This document shows positions 26,420-34,795 of a stretch of DNA of 64,000 nucleotides, in pieces. Within the stretch, counting starts at the first letter, position 1, and each line of letters starts with the position of its first letter. The notes under the pieces are model-generated. The model was given only the letters and a program-made list of their open reading frames with translations. It was not told the origin of the DNA and ran no database searches. Source of the DNA: an uncultured Cellvibrionales bacterium (GTDB taxonomy: Bacteria; Pseudomonadota; Gammaproteobacteria; Pseudomonadales; Dasaniaceae). The DNA lies in contig CAJVZD010000009.1 of NCBI GenBank assembly GCA_913019905.1, forward strand, positions 1-64,000, written 5' to 3'. The translations under genes were made by a program, and so were the position numbers.

Positions 26420-27577
26420 GTGACTGTAGATAATAGCTACACAGATATACGAGATTCCGTTGCGAAGTTATGTAAGGATTTTCCCGATGTTTATTGGCGT
26501 GAGCTGGACGAAGTTCGCGGTTATCCGACGTCCTTTGTACAGGCGCTGAGCGATGCTGGATATTTGTCAGTGCTTATACCGGAAGAATACGGGGGTAGTG
26601 GATTACCTTTAAGTGCCGCTTGCGCGATACTGGAAGAAATCCAACGCAGTGGTGGAAATGCCGGAGCATGTCACGCTCAAATGTATACAATGGGAACGTT
26701 GTTGCGTCACGGAAATGAACGGCAAAAAGAAAAATACCTACCGAAAATCGCGAGCGGCGATTTACGCTTACAAGCGTTTGGAGTTACCGAGCCCGGCAGT
26801 GGTACCGACACCACCCGGATCACTACAAAGGCCGTTCGCGATGGCGATCACTATGTGGTTACCGGACAAAAAGTGTTTATTTCGCGAGTCGAACATTCAG
26901 ATTTGATGGTATTGCTGGTTAGAACCACTGCGCGGGAAGAGTGTAATAAACGTACTGATGGTATGTCGGTATTATTGGTCGATTTACGGGATGCGGTGGG
27001 CAGCGGTCTGACTGTTAACCCTATTCGAACCATGATGAATCACGCAACGACAGAGTTGTTTTTTGATCAGCTAAGAGTTCCCGTAGAAAATTTAATTGGA
27101 GAGGAAGGCAAAGGGTTTCGCTATATTTTAGATGGGATGAATGCGGAGCGGATTTTAATCGCTGCCGAATGTATCGGCGATGCGCGCTGGTTTATCGAAA
27201 AATCCAGTGCCTACGCCAGTCAGCGCGAGGTATTTGGGCAGCCGATAGGAAAGAATCAAGGCGTTCAGTTCCCGATTGCGAGAAATCATGTTCAAACGGA
27301 GGCGGCGGCTTTAATGGTAAGGCATGCAGCGGATCTATTTGATTCCGGCGAGCGGCCAGGCAGCGAAGCCAATATGGCCAAATTGTTGGCATCGGAGGCG
27401 TCCTGGGCTGCGGCCGATGTTTGTATTCAAACCCACGGTGGCTATGGTTTTACAGAAGAGTACGATGTCGAACGAAAGTTCAGGGAGACTCGTTTGTATC
27501 AAGTGGCTCCCATTTCTACCAATTTAATTTTATCGCATGTTGCCACTCACGAGCTCGATATGCCTAAGTCCTTTTAA
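26420..27577 (+). CDS. Acyl-CoA dehydrogenase, 385-residue type
   Basis: Second acyl-CoA dehydrogenase, of standard size. The GTG start at 26420 has GAGGAG ten bases upstream. Landmarks are FGVTEPGSGTDTTRI, KVFISRVEHSD and the C-terminal IQTHGGYGFTEEYDVERKFRE. At the usual catalytic loop near the end the sequence is YQVAPISTNLIL, without the glutamate of the EGT motif. A glutamate is found in GMNAERILIA, the position used as base by isovaleryl-CoA dehydrogenase. The start of a three-gene series (dehydrogenase, hydratase, lyase) suggests a branched or dicarboxylic CoA substrate. Confidence 0.9.
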   Translation: MTVDNSYTDIRDSVAKLCKDFPDVYWRELDEVRGYPTSFVQALSDAGYLSVLIPEEYGGSGLPLSAACAILEEIQRSGGNAGACHAQMYTMGTLLRHGNERQKEKYLPKIASGDLRLQAFGVTEPGSGTDTTRITTKAVRDGDHYVVTGQKVFISRVEHSDLMVLLVRTTAREECNKRTDGMSVLLVDLRDAVGSGLTVNPIRTMMNHATTELFFDQLRVPVENLIGEEGKGFRYILDGMNAERILIAAECIGDARWFIEKSSAYASQREVFGQPIGKNQGVQFPIARNHVQTEAAALMVRHAADLFDSGERPGSEANMAKLLASEASWAAADVCIQTHGGYGFTEEYDVERKFRETRLYQVAPISTNLILSHVATHELDMPKSF

Positions 27578-27730
27578 TCTATGCATTGAATAGATTAGCT
27601 ATCCGAACATTGGCTTATACGGGTTTTCACGGAGAATCGAGACTAATGATTTTGATAAGTGGTGATGGATTAATCGTTTGTGAACCTAACACTCGACAGA
27701 TATAAATAATCGACAACAAAGGAGAGCATA

Positions 27731-28660
27731 GTGAAGCAGAAGGAAGGCCCATCGCTAAATATGTCTTTACTGGAACAATGGATAGGACGACAAGAGGTTG
27801 TTGAAGACACGATAACCATTGCGCCTATTCGAGGCCTGTCTGCAACATTAGACCGGGCAGACGAGTATCCGCAAGTCGGAGATTCCTTACATGTTCCGTG
27901 GCATTGGCTCTATTTTTTACCTTCTCCGCTCGCGTCAGAACTGAGCGATGACGGACATCCGAAAAAGGGTGGGTTTCTACCGCCGGTACCCTTGCCAAAA
28001 AGAATGTGGGCGGGGGGATCTATCGATGTTTTGGAATTGCCTAAAGTAGGTGACCACGTAAAACGAGTGTCAACGATTAGCGATGTAAAGAGTAAATCAG
28101 GGGTTACTGGAGAGCTGGTATTTGTAACGGTTAAACATGAAATATTCGCAAATGCCCGACTGCTTATCAGCGAACGTCAAGATTTGGTGTATCGTGAAGC
28201 TCCCGTCGCTGGGACTCCTGCGGCGGCGCCTAAACCTGCACCGGTCAATGCGAATTGGTCGCGTCGTTACGAGGCTACACCACCCTTGCTATTTCGTTAT
28301 TCCGCATTGACCTTTAATACGCACCGCATTCATTATGATAGAGATTACGCGGTAAATGTCGAAGGATATGACGATCTTGTCGTGCATGGGCCTCTATTAG
28401 CAACATTGCTGTTAGATTTACTGCGCCGAGAACGCCCGGCAGCTCAGTTAAGACGCTTTGATTATCGTGCAATGCGCCCGCTATTAGCCAACAACATTTT
28501 TTCGGTGGAAGGACGTTTAGAAGACGAAAATGACGAGAGCCTTACTACCCTTGATAAAAGTGATGACGGCGCTAAACAGCTAAAGAAATCAAAGCTCTGG
28601 ATCAAAGACTATGAGGGGTTAATGACGATGAGTGCTACAGCATTTTTTGTGGAAGAGTAA
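27731..28660 (+). CDS. Two-hotdog MaoC-like (FAS1-like) hydratase/dehydratase
   Basis: Protein of 309 residues with two hotdog modules: an N-terminal FAS1-like dehydratase domain (about 20-155, with QVGDSLHVPWHWLYFLP) and a C-terminal MaoC-like domain (about 180-300, with TFNTHRIHYDRDYA and DDLVVHGPLLATLLLDL). The hydratase D/H pair is in the second. Characterised relatives include itaconyl-CoA and mesaconyl-C4-CoA hydratases. The GTG start has AAGGAG just upstream. Flanked by an acyl-CoA dehydrogenase and a CitE-like lyase, it probably hydrates an unsaturated dicarboxylyl-CoA. The exact substrate is inferred. Confidence 0.85.
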   Translation: MKQKEGPSLNMSLLEQWIGRQEVVEDTITIAPIRGLSATLDRADEYPQVGDSLHVPWHWLYFLPSPLASELSDDGHPKKGGFLPPVPLPKRMWAGGSIDVLELPKVGDHVKRVSTISDVKSKSGVTGELVFVTVKHEIFANARLLISERQDLVYREAPVAGTPAAAPKPAPVNANWSRRYEATPPLLFRYSALTFNTHRIHYDRDYAVNVEGYDDLVVHGPLLATLLLDLLRRERPAAQLRRFDYRAMRPLLANNIFSVEGRLEDENDESLTTLDKSDDGAKQLKKSKLWIKDYEGLMTMSATAFFVEE

Positions 28661-28670
28661 TTTAGTCATC

Positions 28671-28689
28671 AATTGAATTAGATTCAATT
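28671..28689. repeat. AT-rich inverted repeat
   Basis: Perfect eight-base arms AATTGAAT and ATTCAATT around TAG, ten bases after the hydratase stop, in an AT-rich stretch with further copies of ATTTAATT. Likely a weak mRNA 3' hairpin upstream of the main terminator. Confidence 0.4.
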
Positions 28690-28745
28690 TAATTTAATTA
28701 GGTTCGATTGAGTCATAGCTAGAATCCGTCATCTTACATAGTCTG

Positions 28746-28810
28746 CCCATTCAATAGGTTCATTGTGTAAGTCGTTGGATTAGCTACTGACGACAATGGG
28801 TTTTTTTTTT
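28746..28810 (+). terminator. Rho-independent terminator with ten-T tail
   Basis: A structured region with outer arms CCCATT and AATGGG and an inner CATTG..TCGT / ACGACAATG pairing runs directly into ten T residues (28801-28810). It lies between the two-hotdog hydratase and the lyase, so the lyase may have its own promoter or rely on readthrough. Confidence 0.7.
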
Positions 28811-28866
28811 GGATGATGTCAGTCAATGTGGACATCCGATCGTAATAGCAAACACAGGAGATTAGG

Positions 28867-29772
28867 GTGTCAGATCAACGAACGGAAAAATACTCATTCC
28901 CACTATGGCGGTCCATGTTATTTATACCCGCTCATGTGGAAAAGTTTGTCGATAAAGCACATACGCGCGGTGCAGATGCCATTATTCTCGATCTTGAAGA
29001 TAGTGTGCCGGAGCTTGAAAAAGATCGAGCGCGCAAGAATCTACTGTCTGCCGCCAGTGGAATTTCAGCAAAAGGAACAGACGTGCTCGTACGCATTAAT
29101 AGTCGATTGCGGTTGGCAATAAGAGATCTGGAGGCGGCGGTTGATCCATGCGTAACAGCGATTGTTATACCAAAAGTGGTTAGCGCATATCAGCTGCAAG
29201 AGTTGAGCGATGTAATTACGGAAATAGAGAATGAGAAAGGCATGGTATCGGGCCAGATTGCGTTGGTTGCGCTGGTAGAGTCGCCGGATGCACTTCCAAG
29301 ATTAGAACAAATCGCGGATGCATGTCCTCGACTATTGGCTATGACAATTGGTAGTGAGGATTTTTCTGCTGCTACGGGAATGATACCCAGCCCTGAAAAC
29401 CTGCTGTTGCCGAATCAACAGTTATTGTATGCATGCCGAGCGGCGGGTCGCCTGCCATTGGGATTCGTCGGGTCAATTGCAGATTACTCCGATCGTGACG
29501 CGTTTAAGTTAACCATAGACAGCGCAAAGAATATGGGGTTTCGAGGCGGGTTTTGCATCCATCCTAGTCAAGTTAGTATCATGAATGAAGGCTTTTCACC
29601 AACTAGCAAACAAATTGTAGAGGCACGCGCAGTGGTCGAAAGCTATAATTCTGCAATCGAATCGGGAAGAGGCGCCGCAAGCCTAAACGGAAAAATGATT
29701 GACGCACCCGTGGTACTGCGTGCAGAAGAAATCTTGCAGATAAACGATCAAATTGTAAACAAGACAAGTTAG
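28867..29772 (+). CDS. HpcH/HpaI-CitE family CoA-ester lyase
   Basis: Lyase of 301 residues of the citrate-lyase beta-subunit-like group, which splits malyl-, methylmalyl- or citramalyl-CoA into an acyl-CoA and glyoxylate or pyruvate with a bound magnesium. Visible motifs are IILDLEDSVPELEK, the substrate-binding arginine in VLVRINS, the metal ligands E in LVESPDAL and D in GSEDFSA, and FCIHPSQVSIMNEGF. The start is a GTG at 28867 with AGGAG seven bases upstream. After the dehydrogenase and hydratase it would complete a C-C cleavage branch. Which of the three hydroxyacyl-CoAs it uses is not decidable by eye. Confidence 0.88.
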   Translation: MSDQRTEKYSFPLWRSMLFIPAHVEKFVDKAHTRGADAIILDLEDSVPELEKDRARKNLLSAASGISAKGTDVLVRINSRLRLAIRDLEAAVDPCVTAIVIPKVVSAYQLQELSDVITEIENEKGMVSGQIALVALVESPDALPRLEQIADACPRLLAMTIGSEDFSAATGMIPSPENLLLPNQQLLYACRAAGRLPLGFVGSIADYSDRDAFKLTIDSAKNMGFRGGFCIHPSQVSIMNEGFSPTSKQIVEARAVVESYNSAIESGRGAASLNGKMIDAPVVLRAEEILQINDQIVNKTS

Positions 29773-29910
29773 GCCTCTAATCTAAAGTATCTATCTTTAA
29801 CTATTGAGTTCAATGAAAATTTAAACAGGCCATGTCGCGCCTGCGTTTCTCCGCGAAGAATAGCCACTACTAGATAGACTGCACAAGTATTGATTCTGAT
29901 GTATTGTTAT

Positions 29911-29945
29911 ACCTGATGATGACCTTAATTTATATCAGGTTTTTG
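29911..29945 (+). terminator. Probable terminator after the CoA lyase
   Basis: Seven-base arms ACCTGAT and ATCAGGT around a 16-base AT-rich loop, followed by five T. It lies about 140 bases after the lyase stop. Confidence 0.55.
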
Positions 29946-30001
29946 TTTCTTAACGCTAAGCAAAAAGTTATATTGTTAGCGTCAAATCGACGGGTTAGTT
30001 A

Positions 30002-31750
30002 ATGCAATTGGATGGAGCCAATGGCGTAATTTCTGGTAATCGTCACATGTGTAGCAAATTTGCAGGAACAATTGTCGCAGCAATCTTGCTATGCATGAGT
30101 TACGGCGTGTATTCGAAGCCTTTAGACCCTTCCGTTGTTCATACAGATGCGATCGGAAAATATGCCTCAATTCTTCGTGAAAATGATGTTTCCCTTAGCT
30201 TGCCAGAAGCCATTGCCTTGTACAGAGGAGGAAGCGTCGATTCTTCTGAAAAGTCGTATTTAAATTTCGGTATTGGATCAAAGCCAGTCTGGTTAATCTT
30301 TGAAGTTGAAAATGCCAGTACTACCACGATAAAGAAACGCATTAGTCTCGAAACATCCTGGATAGACTGGGTAGATATTTATTTCCTTCGAGGTGATGAA
30401 GTTTCAGACAGCTATCAAAGCGGAGATCGGCTGCCATACAATCAACGACCGATAAAGAGTCGTTTCTTTTCCTTTGATCACGAATATAGAAAAGGAAAAA
30501 CACTGATTGTTCTTCGAGTAGAAACAACAGACCCTATGGTACTGCCGATCTATTTCACTAATATTGAAGCTTCGAATGAAAGAGCGCTTCAACAAAGCTA
30601 CGGATACGGCTTTCTTTACGGTCTTATCTTTGCATTGCTCGTTTATAACCTGATGTTATATGTTAGTTTAAGAAATTCGAGTTATTTATTTTATTCGCTT
30701 CATATGTTGGCATTTATTGCTGTCAATATTGCCTATACCGGCCACGGTTATCAATGGCTCTGGTCAGGCTCGCCCGTTTGGCAAATGTGGTCCATTCCCG
30801 TCTTAATGACATCGTATGCAATATTCGGATTTCTATTCGCCGCCAGTTTTCTAAACACTAAAACCGACTTGCCGCGTTTTCATCGCGTCATTACAGTGGG
30901 TTGTTGTACCATCGCCATAGCGTTACTTTTTTTCATTCTCGCTGGTAGTCTTTTAGCGGTTCTCTTTCTGGCATTTTCCGTCGTGTGTTTTTTTGCTTTC
31001 GGAATGACATATTCCGGAATTCTTGCATCACAGAATGGAAGTCGATCGGCGTATTACTTTTTAGCAGCGGCCATACTGGGTTCTGGTGGCGCTACGATTA
31101 CCTGTGCGACGGTATGGGGCATTTGGCCTTATAGTGATTTGGGTTACCGATCGGTCGAACTTGGGACAATGTTTGCAGCCATCATTCTGGCATTGGCGTT
31201 AGCTTCCCGATTTAATATTATTAATAAAGAGAAAGATGTTGCGGAAAGCTTGGCGAGGCTTGATCCATTGACGGGACTATTTAACAGGCGAGCTTTTTCG
31301 GAATATGCCATGCCTATCTGGAATGCGTCTTTACGTAATGGACGTGATATGGCGATTATCATCATGGATATTGACCGATTCAAACTCATTAATGATTCCT
31401 ACGGCCATGCAGCCGGCGATGATGTTCTGACGACTATTTCTCGACTATTGTCCGAGGAAGCTCGCGGTGGCGACATAATTGCGCGGTGGGGTGGCGAAGA
31501 GTTTATTATGTTCTTGCCCGAGACGTCGGTTCAAAAGGCGGAAATGGTCGCCGAGAGATATAGACAACGAATCGGAGCTAGTCGCGTAGCATTCGCCGAT
31601 AGCTTCATTACCTTTAGTGCCAGTTTTGGCGTTGCAATAAAGGAGAAGAACGAAAAATCTTTCGAGGCCCTGATTTCCGAAGCCGACAAAAGACTTTACG
31701 AAGCCAAGCAGCTAGGACGAAATAAAGTGGTGTCGGGTAGGCGTGACTAA
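30002..31750 (+). CDS. 7TMR-DISM diguanylate cyclase
   Basis: Membrane cyclic-di-GMP synthase of 582 residues. A signal peptide (about 16-38 if the second ATG at 30047 is used) leads to a periplasmic DISMED2 carbohydrate-type domain (about 40-180). Then come seven transmembrane helices of the 7TMR-DISM type (about 195-400) and a C-terminal GGDEF domain (about 415-582). The active site reads GGEEF and an inhibitory RxxD site (RGGD) lies five residues before it, so product inhibition is likely. It appears monocistronic. The ligand is unknown. Confidence 0.92.
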   Translation: MQLDGANGVISGNRHMCSKFAGTIVAAILLCMSYGVYSKPLDPSVVHTDAIGKYASILRENDVSLSLPEAIALYRGGSVDSSEKSYLNFGIGSKPVWLIFEVENASTTTIKKRISLETSWIDWVDIYFLRGDEVSDSYQSGDRLPYNQRPIKSRFFSFDHEYRKGKTLIVLRVETTDPMVLPIYFTNIEASNERALQQSYGYGFLYGLIFALLVYNLMLYVSLRNSSYLFYSLHMLAFIAVNIAYTGHGYQWLWSGSPVWQMWSIPVLMTSYAIFGFLFAASFLNTKTDLPRFHRVITVGCCTIAIALLFFILAGSLLAVLFLAFSVVCFFAFGMTYSGILASQNGSRSAYYFLAAAILGSGGATITCATVWGIWPYSDLGYRSVELGTMFAAIILALALASRFNIINKEKDVAESLARLDPLTGLFNRRAFSEYAMPIWNASLRNGRDMAIIIMDIDRFKLINDSYGHAAGDDVLTTISRLLSEEARGGDIIARWGGEEFIMFLPETSVQKAEMVAERYRQRIGASRVAFADSFITFSASFGVAIKEKNEKSFEALISEADKRLYEAKQLGRNKVVSGRRD

Positions 31751-32100
31751 GTAATTTGCTTCTTGCTTTTCGTTGGATACCCGTGTTTATTAATGACGGG
31801 ATATAGTGAGCTGGTTCGAATTAAAACTCCTAAAGAAAAAGCCTAAGTAAAAACCTAAAGAAAAATAGACGATATATAGTATCCTGTGTCTTTCGACCGC
31901 GTACTGCTCAGTTCAAAAATAATAACTAATTCGTAAATCGTTTGGATTCTAACCGGCCGTGTTTTTATAGAATTACGGGTTATTGAATTTTCTGGTTATC
32001 GTATATTCTGGTGATTGGTTCAGCCAAAGTGGTCGGTTATGAGGCTGGGGCACTCGCTCCACAAGTGTTAGTTACTGTATATTCATACTAAGGATAAATA
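31751..32100. other. Intergenic region before the DUF2891 gene
   Basis: A 350-base gap. A weak hairpin (CCCGT / ACGGG, about 31780-31800) follows the cyclase. A 12-base sequence CCTAAAGAAAAA is repeated near 31830 and 31853. No gene or RNA is supported. Confidence 0.3.
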
Positions 32101-33192
32101 ATGCTTAATCACTGTTTGAAATTCGCCTCAATGCTGTTATGTGTTGTTCTTGTTATTCCATCGCAGGCAGATAGTATTTCCTCCGAACAGATCGATCAGT
32201 TTTCCCGCATGGCTTTGGCGTGTATCGACAAGGAGTATCCCAATAAGATTGGACTGGCGATGAATAGTGACGAAGACTTGGCGCCACCGAGAGTACTTAC
32301 CCCTATATTTTACGGCTGTTACGATTGGCACTCTTCCGTGCATGGCCATTGGTTGCTGGTAAGGTTGTTACGTTTATATCCCGATGCGGCCTTTGCAATA
32401 CGGGCCAGAAAGGTTTTAGACACTGCATTCACGGAAGAAAAGGTTCGCGGTGAAATGGCGTTTGCCGAAAAGGACTACCGAAAAAGTTTTGAAAGACCTT
32501 ACGGGATTGCCTGGTTTTTACAATTAACCGCGGAGCTTCGAGAATGGGGAAGCCCGGAGTCTTTACGTTGGGCTAACACCTTAAAACCGATGGAATCATT
32601 ATTTGCAAATAGAATTAGCCGTTGGATTCCAAAACTACATTATCCTATTCGCGTTGGGACCCATAGCCAATCGGCCTTCGCTTTTGGTCTCATTTTAGAC
32701 TGGTCTCGCCAAACAGAGAACCTCGAAATGGAAGCGACGATTGTCGATGCCGTAAACCGTTTTTACATTCAGGATGTAAAGTGCCCTTTGTCGTACGAAC
32801 CATCGGGACATGATTTTCTGTCTCCCTGTTTAATGGAAGCAGATCTTGTTAGACGAGTGTTACCTGCCAACGCTTACGCCGAATGGTTATCGCGGTTTCT
32901 ACCAGAAATCCCGTTTCAAGACACCGCAAGCTGGCTTGAGGTAGGCGTTGTCAATGATCCAACGGACGGACATCTTGTTCACCTTGACGGAGTGAACTTA
33001 TCTAGAGCCTGGGCATTGGAAGGAATTGCCAGCGTTCTACCTAAATCCGACCGACGCCGGCTATCGCTGTTGCGGGCTGCTGAAACTCATAAGAAGTCTG
33101 GCCTACAGGCCGTTTCAAACGGTCACTATATGGGGAGCCACTGGCTTGCGAGTTTTGCGACCTATCTTGTGACTGAGCGCGGTTTACGATAG
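32101..33192 (+). CDS. DUF2891 family exported protein
   Basis: Protein of 363 residues with a Sec signal peptide (about 1-23, ending QADS) and the DUF2891 body. The conserved features are YGCYDWHSSVHGHWLLVRL near residue 74 and the C-terminal KSGLQAVSNGHYMGSHWLASFATYL, with many aromatic and histidine residues consistent with an alpha/alpha-barrel fold. Members are uncharacterised and often found in marine bacteria. It is followed by a six-base hairpin (ATGAGC / GCTCAT at 33206-33227). No operon partner is evident. Confidence 0.85.
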   Translation: MLNHCLKFASMLLCVVLVIPSQADSISSEQIDQFSRMALACIDKEYPNKIGLAMNSDEDLAPPRVLTPIFYGCYDWHSSVHGHWLLVRLLRLYPDAAFAIRARKVLDTAFTEEKVRGEMAFAEKDYRKSFERPYGIAWFLQLTAELREWGSPESLRWANTLKPMESLFANRISRWIPKLHYPIRVGTHSQSAFAFGLILDWSRQTENLEMEATIVDAVNRFYIQDVKCPLSYEPSGHDFLSPCLMEADLVRRVLPANAYAEWLSRFLPEIPFQDTASWLEVGVVNDPTDGHLVHLDGVNLSRAWALEGIASVLPKSDRRRLSLLRAAETHKKSGLQAVSNGHYMGSHWLASFATYLVTERGLR

Positions 33193-33449
33193 ACGTAGGA
33201 GTTGTATGAGCATTGTTACAGGCTCATTATTCCATTCATTTACCCTCATTAATTGATCGTAGAATCGATGTTTTTCCTTGTCGCTATGCCTGTTGTCACT
33301 TATATTTGGTACAGTTACTTGCACTGCAAATTTGCGTTAATGCCTTGCTGATTAATTATGAAATGGCCTGGTAGTAAGGGCCTTCATCGCACTGTGCAAA
33401 AACATGAACTAGAATAACACTAATAATAACTAAGCTTAGGGAATGTATT

Positions 33450-33836
33450 ATGCCTCTCGGTCAATCAGTTGGTGAGTTTTCTTTAGAAAGTACATCGGTC
33501 ACGTATAACAAAGCCACCCACGAAAGTCAGCTTATTTCCATAAATATGGAAGGGTCTCTAACTGGAGCTGATGAGTCCAGAGTCGTGATGGGAACGTTGG
33601 AATTAAGCCAGAAATTGGAAAGCGACGACGGTTCCTATACGTGGTTTGGTCGTGAGTTTACTATAGAAGGGGAAGCCCGTAGTGTCAGTGGCGCGGGATT
33701 TTTTCGCTATTCAGGGGGTAATCACTGGCAGTTGCGTGGGTACATCACCGTTTTAGGGGGCAATAGTGTAGCAATGGAGGCCGAGATCCACTTAGCAACT
33801 CGCAGCCTGAAGGGCACTTTATACGAGTGGGGTTAA
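33450..33836 (+). CDS. Hypothetical protein of 128 residues
   Basis: No family is recognised. The translation begins MPLGQSVGEFSLES and is rich in beta strands and glycine (SGAGFFRYSGGNHWQL, YITVLGGNSVAMEAEIH), with no signal peptide, cysteine or membrane segment. This suggests a small cytoplasmic beta-barrel or jelly-roll-like protein. AGGGA lies about six bases upstream of the ATG, supporting translation. It is followed by a strong hairpin shared with the convergent OmpA-like gene. Confidence 0.65.
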   Translation: MPLGQSVGEFSLESTSVTYNKATHESQLISINMEGSLTGADESRVVMGTLELSQKLESDDGSYTWFGREFTIEGEARSVSGAGFFRYSGGNHWQLRGYITVLGGNSVAMEAEIHLATRSLKGTLYEWG

Positions 33837-33856
33837 CTACAATTTACATTCAATAA

Positions 33857-33879
33857 GTCGCTAGCTAAGGGCTAGCGAC
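33857..33879. terminator. Hairpin between convergent genes, probable bidirectional terminator
   Basis: Perfect nine-base stem GTCGCTAGC / GCTAGCGAC with a five-base loop. It lies 21 bases after the hypothetical protein stop on the plus strand and about 90 bases beyond the OmpA-like gene on the minus strand. The T tracts are short on both sides. Confidence 0.55.
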
Positions 33880-33971
33880 GTTTCGAACAGCTCCGGTCCG
33901 GCCTTATTAAATTCGGACACTAAGGTCTCTTTGATAAACATGATAGTTGTCCAAATCGCAACAAGACCCTT

Positions 33972-34640
33972 TTACTGAGTAATGGGGATCAAAGTGATCT
34001 CTACGCGTCGGTTCTGTTCTTTGTTAGTCCGGCTGTCATTCTGTACGACGGGATTGGCCTCACCGAAACCGACGGTTTCAATTCGGTCATTGACAATACC
34101 TTTAGATCTTAAATGAAGAGAAACTGACGCTGCCCGTTTTTCCGATAACTGTTGGTTGTAGCTCACAGATCCGTCATTATCGGTATGACCACCGACAACA
34201 ACGAGCGTTTTATCGTATTCTTCTAGCACGATGGCCACTGAGTCAAGTACGGGGATAAAGGTTGGTTTGATAAAGGAACTATTGGTATCAAAGGTAATGT
34301 TACCCGGCATGACCAGGTTGATATTGTCGCCATCGCGAACCACGCTGACCCCCGATTGACGCAGTTGCTTTCTTAGCTTGGCCTCTTGATTGTCCATATA
34401 AAATCCAATGCCACCACCAATCGCAGCCCCTCCGGCTGCGGCTCTCAATATTCTCTGATTTCTCTTTCTCGCATCATCTTCGTTTCTGTTTTTAAGATAG
34501 GCCATTACCGCCCCAACGCCAGCGCCAATACTGGCTCCTTTGGCGGTGTTTGTCGTTTTTTCCTCACCCGTATAGGGGTCAAAAGTTGTGCAGGCTGATA
34601 ACACTGATAGTGCCAGCAAAGAAATGAAAATATGCTTCAT
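33972..34640 (-). CDS. OmpA-family lipoprotein with glycine zipper
   Basis: Outer-membrane lipoprotein of 222 residues from the ATG at 34640 (MKHIFISLL); the open frame extends 14 codons upstream but the internal start has AGGA at a good distance. The lipobox is LSAC (C17). A glycine-zipper segment with GASIGAGVGAV and AAAGGAAIGGGIGF (about 35-80) precedes a C-terminal OmpA peptidoglycan-binding domain (about 110-220), with GGHTDNDGS and the final NRRVEITL. The architecture matches E. coli YiaD. It likely tethers outer membrane to cell wall. Confidence 0.92.
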   Translation of the reverse strand: MKHIFISLLALSVLSACTTFDPYTGEEKTTNTAKGASIGAGVGAVMAYLKNRNEDDARKRNQRILRAAAGGAAIGGGIGFYMDNQEAKLRKQLRQSGVSVVRDGDNINLVMPGNITFDTNSSFIKPTFIPVLDSVAIVLEEYDKTLVVVGGHTDNDGSVSYNQQLSEKRAASVSLHLRSKGIVNDRIETVGFGEANPVVQNDSRTNKEQNRRVEITLIPITQ

Positions 34641-34795
34641 GAAAGTTCCTAATGTGATTTTGGGGTAGTTTATGTGACGCAAGCTTAGTCTTGTTAGTTT
34701 GCAAAAAAGTTCACCGAGAGATCGAGAAAATGCGAATATTTATCTGCGAATCTAACAAAAGACGTATGTCTAACACAGCAGAACAGGGTTGACGG

